The position numbers and the translations under genes are program-made. Shown here in pieces: positions 36,019-44,969 of a stretch of 64,000 bases of DNA. Location: the NCBI RefSeq assembly GCF_027214005.1, contig NZ_JAPWGY010000009.1, positions 1 through 64,000 of the forward strand, written 5' to 3'. Source of the DNA: Kiloniella laminariae (GTDB taxonomy: Bacteria > Pseudomonadota > Alphaproteobacteria > Kiloniellales > Kiloniellaceae). Below the pieces are notes generated by a model. The model was given only the letters and a program-made list of their open reading frames with translations. It was not told the DNA's origin and made no database searches. Numbering within the stretch: position 1 is the first letter of the stretch; each line of letters opens with the position of its first letter.

Positions 36019-37251
36019 CTAGTCCGCGAGACAGAAAACCTCACGCTTTGCTTCAATTCCCCTGAGGCTGTGTTTGCCGATGGTCTCACAGGCATGCCCG
36101 ACAATTTCAGCGAACTCCTTACTCACAAGAATCTGTTTTCCCAGTTTCTTGGTCAGGTCTTCAAGGCGCGCGACCTCGTTCACTGCAGGTCCTACAGTGG
36201 TAAACTGCAGGCGGTCCGGTAACCCGATATTTCCAAACATCACAGTACCAACATGGAGCCCGAGACCAAAAGAAACCTCGCACTTGCCATTTTCGCAGGC
36301 ACAGGTATTCAGCGTTTGAATACGTTTAACGGCATCATGCGCTGCCTTCACAGCCATCTCGCAGGTTTCCTGTTGGGTTTTGTCTTCGGTAAAGGGAAAG
36401 ATTCCCAACACAGCATCGCCGATCAATAACAGGACATCCCCCCCGCTATCGATAATCGCCCCGGCCGTGCTTTCAAAATAGCCGTTCAGGATATCCAGAT
36501 AGATTTCCTCTGGCATGGTATCAGCCATCGAAGTTGAATTCCGCAGATCACTATACCAGATGACCGCATTGATCTTGTCACCATCACCACGTTTTATCTG
36601 CCCTGTCAGCACCCGTTCGCCAGCATTACGACCAAGGTAGGTGGTCGAAATGTTCTGGGCAATTTGGGATTTGATAATAACCTTGCAGGCCACGGCCAGC
36701 CTGTTCTGGACCCGGATAAGGGATTTAATGTCACGATCACTGAACCCTGCCTTGATATCACAGGCCCAGGTCCCCAGAATTCCACGCGCTTCCGTATCTC
36801 CTGGTGCCGCTTCCTCAAAGGGAATTGCATAACAAAAAAGATCTGTGTAACCGTCATCACGCAGATCCTGCATCAGTTTGAAATCATGCAGGGCGCCCTC
36901 ACCGCAAAGTCGACGGCGTAACAGCGCGATATCTTTACTCAGCATGAAATAGAAGGGACTGCGACGCCACTCCTCATCAAGGGAAGAATCGTGGGTATGA
37001 CCAACTGTTTTGACCCCGTTCCCCAGCTCCCAGGTCAGGCCCATAGCTCGATAGAGCGGGTGGAGCGTACGGAAAGCAATGTAACCTCTGGCAATCGGTA
37101 GCCCGGCAGAGCGCAACCTCAGGCAACAGCCTTCAAACAGTTCCTCAATCGTTGTCCCGCGCAAAGCCTGGGCCATAACCCAGTCAACAACAGACCCGAT
37201 CAGGCTATCATCTTCGTTGCTGCGACCGATGCGATCCTCAATGCGTTGCAT
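36019..37251 (-). CDS. Class III nucleotide cyclase-domain protein, atypical substrate residue
   Basis: The ATG at 37251 gives 410 residues; a longer frame to 37410 runs into trmFO and is unlikely. Residues 1-215 form an unrecognised N-terminal sensor-like domain. Residues 225-400 are a class III adenylate/guanylate cyclase homology domain: metal Asp in WYSDLRNST and again in LLIGDAVLG, and VGPAVNEVARLEDL with the catalytic Asn and Arg. The Lys that normally reads adenine (KFIGDA-type) is Leu here (GGDVLLLIGDA), so substrate choice or activity may differ from classical adenylate cyclases. An upstream AGGAG lies rather far (about 11 bases). Divergent from trmFO. Confidence 0.85.
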   Translation of the reverse strand: MQRIEDRIGRSNEDDSLIGSVVDWVMAQALRGTTIEELFEGCCLRLRSAGLPIARGYIAFRTLHPLYRAMGLTWELGNGVKTVGHTHDSSLDEEWRRSPFYFMLSKDIALLRRRLCGEGALHDFKLMQDLRDDGYTDLFCYAIPFEEAAPGDTEARGILGTWACDIKAGFSDRDIKSLIRVQNRLAVACKVIIKSQIAQNISTTYLGRNAGERVLTGQIKRGDGDKINAVIWYSDLRNSTSMADTMPEEIYLDILNGYFESTAGAIIDSGGDVLLLIGDAVLGIFPFTEDKTQQETCEMAVKAAHDAVKRIQTLNTCACENGKCEVSFGLGLHVGTVMFGNIGLPDRLQFTTVGPAVNEVARLEDLTKKLGKQILVSKEFAEIVGHACETIGKHSLRGIEAKREVFCLAD

Positions 37252-37385
37252 CCTGTAATGTGCTCCTGGTTTTATGATATATTTTTCTGGAAATTCTTTT
37301 TTGAATACAGAAAAACATATAAGTGCAATCTTCGTGATTAGTAGATATAACACGAAAAATTTTATCAGAACATGCGAGAGAACGA

Positions 37386-38747
37386 ATGAGCAACAGCGAT
37401 CTAAAACCAATCCACGTTATCGGGGGCGGAATGGCTGGATCAGAAGCAACCTGGCAAATTGCCCAGGCTGGTGTTCCGGTTATTCTCCATGAAATGCGCC
37501 CGGTACAGAAAACCGATGCTCATCAAGGTGAGGGGCTGGCCGAGCTGGTCTGTTCCAACTCGTTTCGTTCAGACGATTACGAGAACAATGCTGTAGGCCT
37601 TCTGCATGAAGAAATGCGCCGGATGGACTCGCTGATCATGCTGGCTGCCTCACTGCATATGGTTCCTGCTGGCGGGGCACTCGCCGTTGACCGAAACGAT
37701 TTTTCCGACGAGGTAACCCGACGGCTGGAATCTCATCCGCTTGTAACGATTATACGCGAAGAGATCACCGAACTTCCCCCGGAAGACTGGGACTCAGTGA
37801 TCATTGCCACTGGCCCCCTCACCTCGGAGAGCATGAGCCAGATTATCGCCAGCATTACCGGAGAAGAATATCTCGCTTTCTTCGATGCGATAGCGCCAAT
37901 CGTTTACAAGGAATCCATCAATTTTGACAAGGCCTGGTTCCAGTCCCGCTATGACAAGGTTGGGCCGGGCGGAGATGGGGCAGATTACATCAACTGCCCT
38001 TTGAACAGAGAGCAGTATGAAACCTTCATTGAAGCCCTGATCACCAGCGAAAAAACCGACTTCAAGGAATGGGAAGAAAATACTCCCTATTTTGAAGGCT
38101 GCCTGCCGATCGAGGTCATGGCAAGCCGTGGTGTCGAGACCCTGCGTTTCGGGCCGATGAAACCGGTCGGCCTGACAAACCCTCACAGCGACGAAGAACC
38201 CTATGCCGTTGTCCAGCTCCGTCAGGACAACAAGCTTGGCACGATTTACAACATCGTCGGCTTCCAGACCAAAATGAAATATGCCGCACAGGTCGAGATT
38301 TTCAGAGCCATCCCCGGACTGGAAGAAGCTGAATTTGCCCGCCTCGGTGGCTTGCACAGAAATACCTTTTTGAAGTCTCCGCAGTTACTTGACAGTTCTC
38401 TACGCATGAAGCCCCAGCCCCGTTTGCGTTTTGCCGGACAGATCACCGGCGTTGAAGGCTATGTTGAATCAGCCTCGATGGGGCTTATGGCTGGTCGATT
38501 TGCTGCTGCTGAACGCCTGGGAAAAGAATTGCCTGCGCCACCGATTACGACAGCACATGGCGCCTTGATCAATCACGTGACTGGAGGGGCTGATGCCAAA
38601 ACCTTCCAGCCTATGAATGTGAACTTTGGTATCTTCCCCAACCTGCCGAAAGCCCCGGGTAAAAAACCAAAGAAAAAAGACCGCAAACCTCTCTATTCAA
38701 AACGGGCATTGGAAGATTTGCAGGCCTGGCTTGAAGCAAACAAGTAA
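37386..38747 (+). CDS. trmFO: Folate-dependent tRNA uracil-54 methyltransferase TrmFO
   Basis: TrmFO uses methylenetetrahydrofolate and FADH2 to make ribothymidine at tRNA position 54, replacing the SAM-dependent TrmA of enterobacteria. The 453-residue protein begins with the FAD-binding [21 protein letters not shown]. Family-specific [20 protein letters not shown] follows (Cys and Asn around residue 54), and near the C terminus [19 protein letters not shown]. Normal length. In alphaproteobacteria it is often found near the phytoene synthase-like gene, as here, where the two are convergent. Confidence 0.96.
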   Translation: MSNSDLKPIHVIGGGMAGSEATWQIAQAGVPVILHEMRPVQKTDAHQGEGLAELVCSNSFRSDDYENNAVGLLHEEMRRMDSLIMLAASLHMVPAGGALAVDRNDFSDEVTRRLESHPLVTIIREEITELPPEDWDSVIIATGPLTSESMSQIIASITGEEYLAFFDAIAPIVYKESINFDKAWFQSRYDKVGPGGDGADYINCPLNREQYETFIEALITSEKTDFKEWEENTPYFEGCLPIEVMASRGVETLRFGPMKPVGLTNPHSDEEPYAVVQLRQDNKLGTIYNIVGFQTKMKYAAQVEIFRAIPGLEEAEFARLGGLHRNTFLKSPQLLDSSLRMKPQPRLRFAGQITGVEGYVESASMGLMAGRFAAAERLGKELPAPPITTAHGALINHVTGGADAKTFQPMNVNFGIFPNLPKAPGKKPKKKDRKPLYSKRALEDLQAWLEANK

Positions 38748-38760
38748 CAGAACGCAACAA

Positions 38761-38791
38761 GAGCTAAACCGGATTTCCTCCGGTTTAGCTC
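38761..38791. terminator. Hairpin between trmFO and the phytoene synthase-like gene
   Basis: A perfect 12-bp stem GAGCTAAACCGG/CCGGTTTAGCTC with a 7-base loop lies 13 bases after trmFO, between convergent genes. Neither side has a clear T-run, so it may act mainly as an RNA-end stabiliser. Confidence 0.55.
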
Positions 38792-38818
38792 TGAGACACA
38801 GCCCTTAACAGAAGCGCC

Positions 38819-39691
38819 TTAATAGCTGCCGACAAAATTGGCCCACATCAGACGCCAGGACGCTGAAGGCTTAGCCCCCTGAAGGGCAGGATCAAAGGGA
38901 TCATATCCCCTGCTTTCCAAACGCTTCAGATACTGATCGGCAAGAATCCCCACCATCAATACAGGTCGGACAGAAGCAGGAAGGGACGACCGTTCCGCCC
39001 GTGCCTGCCTTAAACTTTCCCGGATGTCTTTGGCCAGATCTTCACAAAGACCACAGAGCTCCGGTGAACTCTCCAGTTCAAACAACCTTCCTGTCGAAAT
39101 CCCTGATGACGCGACCAGATCTTTCGGGAGGTAGAGACGTTTTCGTTGGGCATGAAAAGGGATCGCCCTGATCAGCCCCAACAATCCCCAGGCCATTCCC
39201 ATATGAGACCCGGCCTTCAAGATGGCATCCCGGCGATCAGTTTTTTCGCCAGCCAGGGAAATTTCACAAGAAACCTCACAGGCTACTTCAAACAAAGCTG
39301 CCGAGGTATCGCGTAGATATTGCAACAGCTGGGCTTTACTTGCTGGGCCTTCATCCTCGAGATCAACTTCACGCGCATCAATCAGACGGTCGAAAGCCTC
39401 ACGCGACAGCGAGAATTGCTCGATCACTCTGGCGAGCGCAAGAACCACTTCATGATTGCGAGGTGTTCCCGCGTAGATACCATCTAGAGATTCCCGCCAC
39501 CACTGCAGGCGTATCATACCCGTCAAGGGTTCACTGACGACCTCTGCCGTTTTGGCAATTTCATAGTTGAAAGCGTAAAGGGCGAACAGACCTTCCCGAC
39601 AAAATTCAGGGGCAAAAAGTGAAGTCAGATAACGATCATAATCGTGCTTTTTGACTTCACTTCCGCAATAGGAGAGGCCTGAGCTGTTCAT
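38819..39691 (-). CDS. Squalene/phytoene synthase-like protein (NDUFAF6 homologue)
   Basis: The ATG at 39691 gives 290 residues; the upstream extension of the frame is Cys-rich and overlaps the preceding gene. The fold is that of trans-isoprenyl diphosphate synthases (VKKHDYDRYLTSLFAP, then ALYAFNYEIAKTAEVVSEP, later GMAWGLLGLIRAIPFHAQRKRLYLP). The Asp-rich DxxxD motifs that bind prenyl diphosphate are not clearly preserved: the first is replaced around FNYEIAKTAE. This is the subfamily of mitochondrial NDUFAF6, a complex I assembly factor. It lies 14 bases after a gene homologous to NDUFAF3. A role in respiratory complex I assembly rather than terpenoid synthesis is therefore likely, by inference. 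Confidence 0.8.
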   Translation of the reverse strand: MNSSGLSYCGSEVKKHDYDRYLTSLFAPEFCREGLFALYAFNYEIAKTAEVVSEPLTGMIRLQWWRESLDGIYAGTPRNHEVVLALARVIEQFSLSREAFDRLIDAREVDLEDEGPASKAQLLQYLRDTSAALFEVACEVSCEISLAGEKTDRRDAILKAGSHMGMAWGLLGLIRAIPFHAQRKRLYLPKDLVASSGISTGRLFELESSPELCGLCEDLAKDIRESLRQARAERSSLPASVRPVLMVGILADQYLKRLESRGYDPFDPALQGAKPSASWRLMWANFVGSY

Positions 39692-39705
39692 AATCGGGAC
39701 ACAAC

Positions 39706-40083
39706 TCAGGAAATAGCGATCAGGGCAGCAGCAACCTTGCGGCCCTCTGACAGTAATACGTTGTAGGTCCGGCAAGCAGCACCCGTCGCCATGGCTTCGA
39801 TTACCAGTCCCTTGTCCCTGAGCCTCTGTCGGAAAGCAGGAGAAAGAAACTCCACCTTGCCACCACAACCAACCAGAAGCACCTCAATTTCTCCGGCCAG
39901 TTCGACAAAGCTGTCAAAGCTCTCTTCTGTTAGCTCCGAAAAATCCGAAACCTGCCATTTCCGAGTTTTCTCAGGCATCACAAATACAGAACCATCATGA
40001 TACTGACCGTTAATCTGAAAGCGGCCATCCCCATATTTTTCGATGATCTGAGAGCCTTCCGGGATTTGCAGGGACACTTCCAT
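39706..40083 (-). CDS. DUF498/Mth938 domain protein (NDUFAF3 homologue)
   Basis: This 125-residue single-domain cytoplasmic protein has the Mth938 fold pattern: YGDGRFQINGQYHDGSVFV (N-terminal strands), LLVGCGGKVEFLSP in the middle, and MATGAACRTYNVLLSEGRKVAAALI at the end (seen as ATGAACRTYNVL). The same domain makes up NDUFAF3, a mitochondrial complex I assembly factor. The gene begins 2 bases after secF and ends 14 bases before the NDUFAF6-like gene, so it is embedded in the yajC-secD-secF transcript. The link to complex I is known for the mitochondrial relatives; for bacteria it is inference. Confidence 0.85.
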   Translation of the reverse strand: MEVSLQIPEGSQIIEKYGDGRFQINGQYHDGSVFVMPEKTRKWQVSDFSELTEESFDSFVELAGEIEVLLVGCGGKVEFLSPAFRQRLRDKGLVIEAMATGAACRTYNVLLSEGRKVAAALIAIS

Positions 40084-40085
40084 AT

Positions 40086-41036
40086 CTAGTTCTCGATCAA
40101 CTCGGCAGTTTCTTCTCCGTTCCCTTCTTCCTCTTCCGGCACAGGAGACCGAACACCGGTGGTAAAGAGCAACGGAACCGCAATTGCGATAGAAGAATAG
40201 GTCCCGATCACAATTCCCCAGATCAGCCCGAGACTGAGTCCGCGAATAACCTCGCCCCCGAAAAGGAACAGGGCAATCAACGCCAGCAACGTTGTAAAGG
40301 AAGTCAAGATCGTCCGGGACAAGGTCACATTGATCGACATGTTGAGCACGTCGTAAACTTCCCAGGACTTAAAGCGGCGCAATTCATCCCGCACCCGGTC
40401 AAAGACCACCACGGTATCGTTAATAGAGTACCCTGCAATCATCAGAATTGCTGCCAATGTCGCAAGATTGAATTCAAACTGGGTAACAGCGAAAAAACCA
40501 ATCGTCGCGATAACATCATGTGTCAGAGCCAATAGCGCCGCGACAGAGAATTGCCACTCGTATCTGAGCCAGATGTAGATTGCGATCCCCAGCAATGCAA
40601 AAACGGTTGCATAGATCCCGTCTTTCATCAATTCACTGCCGACTTTTGGTCCCACAAATTCAACCCTGCGATATTCAGCAACTTCAGCACCAAGAGCTGA
40701 TTTAACAAGCTCAATTGCCGCCATTTGTTCTTTTTCTTCGCCGTCCTGCTTCTGAATATTAATCAGCACATCTGTCGGTGAGCCGAACTCCTGCAGGCTG
40801 ACTTCCCCTAGGCCCAGGGCGCCCATTCTGCTCCGCAATGAAGAAAGATCTGCTGGTGCAGTCGTCCGGATTTCGATCAGAATTCCGCCACGGAAGTCTA
40901 CGCCGAAGTTCAAACCCCGCGTAACAGCCAGAACGACAGACATGACAAGCAACAGAATAGAAAACGCCATAAAGATCTTGCGGCGCCCCATAAAGTCGAT
41001 TTTGAGTTCCGCTGGCAGCATTTTGATTAACGCCAT
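40086..41036 (-). CDS. secF: Protein translocase subunit SecF
   Basis: SecF forms with SecD a proton-driven complex that pulls preproteins across the inner membrane after SecA-SecYEG. The 316-residue protein has the typical N-terminal span, the FGVDFRGGILIEI segment, a periplasmic P4-like domain, and the conserved C-terminal membrane block with MIAGYSINDTVVVFDRVRDELRR and SRTILTSFTTLLAL. The acidic tail is EEEEGNGEETAE. Normal length. It follows secD by 15 bases. Confidence 0.97.
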   Translation of the reverse strand: MALIKMLPAELKIDFMGRRKIFMAFSILLLVMSVVLAVTRGLNFGVDFRGGILIEIRTTAPADLSSLRSRMGALGLGEVSLQEFGSPTDVLINIQKQDGEEKEQMAAIELVKSALGAEVAEYRRVEFVGPKVGSELMKDGIYATVFALLGIAIYIWLRYEWQFSVAALLALTHDVIATIGFFAVTQFEFNLATLAAILMIAGYSINDTVVVFDRVRDELRRFKSWEVYDVLNMSINVTLSRTILTSFTTLLALIALFLFGGEVIRGLSLGLIWGIVIGTYSSIAIAVPLLFTTGVRSPVPEEEEGNGEETAELIEN

Positions 41037-41051
41037 AACTCGAATTCCCTA

Positions 41052-42620
41052 TCAGATGCCAAGGGTCTGCGGCCGACGACGGCGCAACCAGGTTACAATT
41101 AACAAACGGGTGACCATGATCGCAGTAAACATCGAGGTGATAATCCCGATGATCAGGGTCACGGCAAATCCCTTGATCGGACCGGAGCCAAACTGGAACA
41201 AGATAACCGCTGCTATCAATGTCGTGATATTGGAATCCAGGATGGTACTCATCGCCCGCTTGTAGCCGGCCTCCACTGCCATCACAGGCCCGCGCCCATT
41301 TCGGATTTCTTCGCGGATACGCTCGAAAATCAGAACATTGGCGTCAACCGCCATCCCAATGGTCAGAACGATCCCGGCAATACCGGGCAAGGTCAGGGTT
41401 GCCTGGAACAACGAGAGAACAGCAACAATCAAAACCAGGTTGGCAATCAGGGCAACATTGGCCATCAGGCCAAAGAAACCATAGGCCAGAGCCATAAAGC
41501 CCACGACAAGGACCATACCGATTACACTGGCAATTTTCCCGGCGTTAACAGAGTCCTCTCCCAGACCAGCACCGATCGTCCGTTCTTCAAGAATAACCAG
41601 AGGTGCGGGCAGAGCCCCTGCGCGAAGGAGCACAGCCAGTTCTTCCGCCGATTGTGTGGTGAAATTTCCGGAAATAATTCCACTTCCGGTCAGGATCGGT
41701 GAGCGAATGACGGGGGCCGAGATTACCTTACCATCCAGAACAATGGCGAAAGGTTTATTGACATTGTCTTGGGTAACCCGCGCAAATCTCTGGGCACCAG
41801 AACTGTCAAATGTAAAGGAAATAACAGGCTGCCCATCCTGAAAAGTGGACTGTGCATCAACAAGGTTCTCACCACTGACCATGATCCGCTTGTTGATCAC
41901 ATAGCGGCGGGGTTGCCCGTTTGCCTGTTCATCAAGAGACAGCATGATCTGAGAACCAACCGGAGCACTATTGCTATAGGGGTCAGCATTCTGGTCAACA
42001 AGATGGAAGGTCAGTTTGGCTGTTTTACCAATCAGAACCTTGATTTCTTCTGGATCAGTAACCCCTGGCACCTGGATCAGGATCCGGTTTTCACCCTGCC
42101 GCTGCAGGCTGATTTCCTTGGTGCCGGTTTCATCCAGACGGCGGCGCAACACTTCGATTGACTGGTTAACCACCGAAATTCGGCGCTGTTGCCTGACCTG
42201 ATCATTGTAGACAACAGAAAAAGTCCCATCACTGCTGGTTACCAGAAGACCACCATCAATCTGGGCAATCATCGAACGTACCCGCGACACCATTTCATCC
42301 GTGGTATCTCGAAGGGTAAAGCTTGCGCCCCCTTCCTGTACGCCAAGGTTCTGATAGCCAATGCTGGCGGAACGCAGGATTGACCTGATGTTCTCGACCA
42401 GATCTGTCATCTGCTCTTTTTCAACAGCTTCCAGATCAACTTCCAGCAGCATGTATGATCCGCCGCGGAGATCCAGCCCCAGATTGATTTGGTCTGAAGC
42501 TAACCAGGAAGGGAAAGCTTCAACTGTTTGTTCCTTGAAGACATTCGGCAGGGCATAATACAAGCCCAGAACGAGAACACCGACTATCGCGAAAACTTGC
42601 CACTTGGGAAACTGAACCAT
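41052..42620 (-). CDS. secD: Protein translocase subunit SecD
   Basis: The 522-residue partner of SecF has the hallmark LGLDLRGGSYMLLEVD after the first membrane span, a large periplasmic P1 domain (QRQGENRILIQVPGV) and the C-terminal RND-type membrane region with GIAGIVLTIGMAVDANVLIFERIREE (seen as GMAVDANVLIFERIREE). All features of a functional SecD are present. It is co-transcribed with yajC upstream (106-base gap) and secF downstream. Confidence 0.97.
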   Translation of the reverse strand: MVQFPKWQVFAIVGVLVLGLYYALPNVFKEQTVEAFPSWLASDQINLGLDLRGGSYMLLEVDLEAVEKEQMTDLVENIRSILRSASIGYQNLGVQEGGASFTLRDTTDEMVSRVRSMIAQIDGGLLVTSSDGTFSVVYNDQVRQQRRISVVNQSIEVLRRRLDETGTKEISLQRQGENRILIQVPGVTDPEEIKVLIGKTAKLTFHLVDQNADPYSNSAPVGSQIMLSLDEQANGQPRRYVINKRIMVSGENLVDAQSTFQDGQPVISFTFDSSGAQRFARVTQDNVNKPFAIVLDGKVISAPVIRSPILTGSGIISGNFTTQSAEELAVLLRAGALPAPLVILEERTIGAGLGEDSVNAGKIASVIGMVLVVGFMALAYGFFGLMANVALIANLVLIVAVLSLFQATLTLPGIAGIVLTIGMAVDANVLIFERIREEIRNGRGPVMAVEAGYKRAMSTILDSNITTLIAAVILFQFGSGPIKGFAVTLIIGIITSMFTAIMVTRLLIVTWLRRRRPQTLGI

Positions 42621-42726
42621 AAATCGGCCCGCAATTATCTGTTAAAAAAGGGAACGCCTGCCCGGGTATATAGTCACCAGAGCAGGCTAATATCACCCCC
42701 GAGATATAAAATCCTGGGAAGAAACG

Positions 42727-43104
42727 TTATTCAGACGTCTTTTTGTCGTCTTTTTTGGAATCGTTAGACGCTTTATCAGCAGGTTCGGTCCGGCTGAGTA
42801 CGTTGGCGATTGTGCTTTGAATAACAGTGATTCTTACATTTTCAGCAATATCGATCTGAACTTCGCCGCCTTCTTTAACCTTGGCAACTGTTCCGATAAT
42901 ACCGCCAGCAGTAATCACCTTATCACCCCGACGGATCGCGTCGATCATGGCACGCTGCTGTTTCATCTTTTTGCTCTGAGGGCGGATAATCAGAAAATAG
43001 AACACCGCAAAAATCAGAATAAGAGGAAGAAAGGTCTGCAACAAATCGCCAGTTGCACCAGCGCCACCAGCGGCCTGTGCATAAGCAGTGGAAATCAACA
43101 TCAA
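42727..43104 (-). CDS. yajC: Sec translocon accessory protein YajC
   Basis: The small single-span protein (125 residues) associated with SecDF has a membrane segment (LLQTFLPLILIFAVFYFLII) at about 21-40. The family signature RPQSKKMKQQRAMIDAI and GDKVITAGGIIGTV follow, then a charged disordered tail (DKASNDSKKDDKKTSE). It is the first gene of the yajC-secD-secF-DUF498-phytoene synthase-like series and diverges from the DUF815 ATPase. Confidence 0.95.
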   Translation of the reverse strand: MMLISTAYAQAAGGAGATGDLLQTFLPLILIFAVFYFLIIRPQSKKMKQQRAMIDAIRRGDKVITAGGIIGTVAKVKEGGEVQIDIAENVRITVIQSTIANVLSRTEPADKASNDSKKDDKKTSE

Positions 43105-43334
43105 TCCCTCCAGGATATCAAACTAGGAATCGGTTGCCAGGCAACCCTTCACGGAAAATTACCCGCGGACTATAACCGTCTCGCCCGGAAATGCAAACGA
43201 ACAGCAAAATCAGGCCAGGATCAGTTCTTAAATAGCATGATCGTGGAATTGACGCCTGCTGGTCCCGGCGGTAGGGTTCCAGACTTTCTTACCAGACTTT
43301 ATTGATGGTATCTGTTTCCTTGTGGAGTTAGACA

Positions 43335-44207
43335 ATGATTGAATCTCAACCTCTTCTGCCCGTATTGTCCCGGATTGCAGAAGCGCTGGAGCGTCTTGCT
43401 CCCCCCGTGGTTTCTCAATCAGATCTCTCCGCAGCCGATGCTTTCGTCTGGCAAACCAAACCGGAAAAACTCGAACCCGTTGAAGAAGTCAACCGCATCG
43501 AGTTTGATCTTCTGAAAGGGATCGATCGCCAGCGAGAGTCGCTTCTGTCAAATACACTGCGGTTTGTTCAAGGATTTCCCGCGAATAACGCCCTTCTCTG
43601 GGGAGCAAGAGGCACCGGAAAGAGTTCAATCGTCAAGGCTGTTCATGACAAGGTGAACGAGTTGGCTGAAACCGAGAACTTCCCCCGGCTTGCCCTGGTG
43701 GAAATTCACCGGGAAGATATCCCTTCTCTGCCAGCTTTACTGAAAATTCTGAAAAATTCCGGCCGCCCCTGCATTCTTTTCTGCGACGATCTGAGCTTTG
43801 ATACCCAGGATGACAGCTACAAGTCTCTCAAGGCTGTTCTTGAAGGTGGGATTGAGGGACGCCCGGCCAATGTGATTTTCTATGCCACTTCCAACCGCCG
43901 TCATCTCATGGCAAGGGACATGATCGAGAACGAGCGTTCCTCGGCGATCCATACCTCGGAAGCAACCGAAGAAAACGTCAGCCTCTCTGATCGCTTTGGT
44001 CTCTGGCTCGGCTTTCATAATTGCGATCAGGATACCTATTTTGCCATGATCGAAAGCTATACAAAACGCTATGGCATCAAGATATCACAAGAAAAATTAC
44101 GGGCTGAAGCCAAGGAATGGTCAGTTACCCGTGGCTCTCGATCCGGCAGAGTTGCCTGGCAATTTATTCAGGATCTTGCGGGGCGAATGAGCGTCAGAAT
44201 ATCATAG
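43335..44207 (+). CDS. DUF815 family AAA+ ATP-binding protein
   Basis: The 290-residue cytoplasmic ATPase of the DUF815 group has Walker A GARGTGKSS near residue 97 and Walker B FCDDLSF near 152. The sensor region FYATSNRRHLM (residues 180-190) and LSDRFGLWLGF, typical of this family, follow. The N-terminal 80 residues are helical. DUF815 proteins are widespread and their function is not established; a position divergent from yajC is common in alphaproteobacteria. It is followed 42 bases later by the thioredoxin-like gene on the same strand. Confidence 0.88.
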   Translation: MIESQPLLPVLSRIAEALERLAPPVVSQSDLSAADAFVWQTKPEKLEPVEEVNRIEFDLLKGIDRQRESLLSNTLRFVQGFPANNALLWGARGTGKSSIVKAVHDKVNELAETENFPRLALVEIHREDIPSLPALLKILKNSGRPCILFCDDLSFDTQDDSYKSLKAVLEGGIEGRPANVIFYATSNRRHLMARDMIENERSSAIHTSEATEENVSLSDRFGLWLGFHNCDQDTYFAMIESYTKRYGIKISQEKLRAEAKEWSVTRGSRSGRVAWQFIQDLAGRMSVRIS

Positions 44208-44248
44208 AAAAACTATTCTTTCCCTACAAACAAGGCCTTGGCAAAAAG

Positions 44249-44953
44249 ATGACTACTTCCAGAATTCCTCATTGTTTGCTCTATATCTTCCTTTTCTCGG
44301 CATTCAGTATAGAGTTTTGGAAAGATCAAAACCAAGCAATCGCTGCTGATATAAAGAATTCCAAGCCCCAGATTTCCACATTCCCTGAAAAATTGGATAT
44401 AACATGCCGTAACGGACGGGCAAAACTCTACGACCAATGCGGGGATCAGTATCTCTTGTTCCAAAGCGCGCTAGAGAAAGCGAGAGAGGAAAGAAAAGTT
44501 CTACTGATCTCCTATGGAGCAGAATGGTGTATATGGTGTCACGTCTTTGACAAATATATCCATGGTGAGCGTTCATTCTTCAAATATACTTTTGGCTCTC
44601 CTGAAGATCCGGATACAGAGATAACAGCAATACTTCTGGAACGTCCTCAGAGAGATGTGGCTGCTGAAGCAGCCGCGTTAAACGCTTACGTTGCAGATTC
44701 GTTCGTCGTGTTGAATCTTGAAGGTGACTTTGCCCCGAATGGAGATAAAGTCCTTAATCAAACAGGAGCAGATCAATATTTTGACGATGCAATCCCATTT
44801 ATTTTTACAGTAAACTCTGAAGGACGTTTTGCCGCCAACCTTGATCCAATTCAGGTGGAAACAAGACGAGATCCTCCTCAGGATGTTTATCGAGGATATG
44901 ACCGAGAAAAATTAATTATCGAACTTTCGAAGCTATACAAAGCGGCTCAATAA
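44249..44953 (+). CDS. Exported thioredoxin-like protein with CIWC motif
   Basis: The ATG at 44249 gives 234 residues. The N terminus has a hydrophobic export signal (CLLYIFLFSAFSIEFW), ending around AIAAD near residue 34. A thioredoxin-like fold follows, with the redox motif CIWC in YGAEWCIWCHVFDKY near residue 90 and a possible cis-Pro in DAIPFIFTV near 180. This suggests a periplasmic thiol-disulfide or thioredoxin_7-like protein. It uses more AGA/AGG and AT-rich codons than its neighbours and sits between genes usually adjacent in relatives, hinting at later insertion. The ribosome site is weak. Partner and substrate are unknown. Confidence 0.7.
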   Translation: MTTSRIPHCLLYIFLFSAFSIEFWKDQNQAIAADIKNSKPQISTFPEKLDITCRNGRAKLYDQCGDQYLLFQSALEKAREERKVLLISYGAEWCIWCHVFDKYIHGERSFFKYTFGSPEDPDTEITAILLERPQRDVAAEAAALNAYVADSFVVLNLEGDFAPNGDKVLNQTGADQYFDDAIPFIFTVNSEGRFAANLDPIQVETRRDPPQDVYRGYDREKLIIELSKLYKAAQ

Positions 44954-44969
44954 ATAATATATGGCGTTA

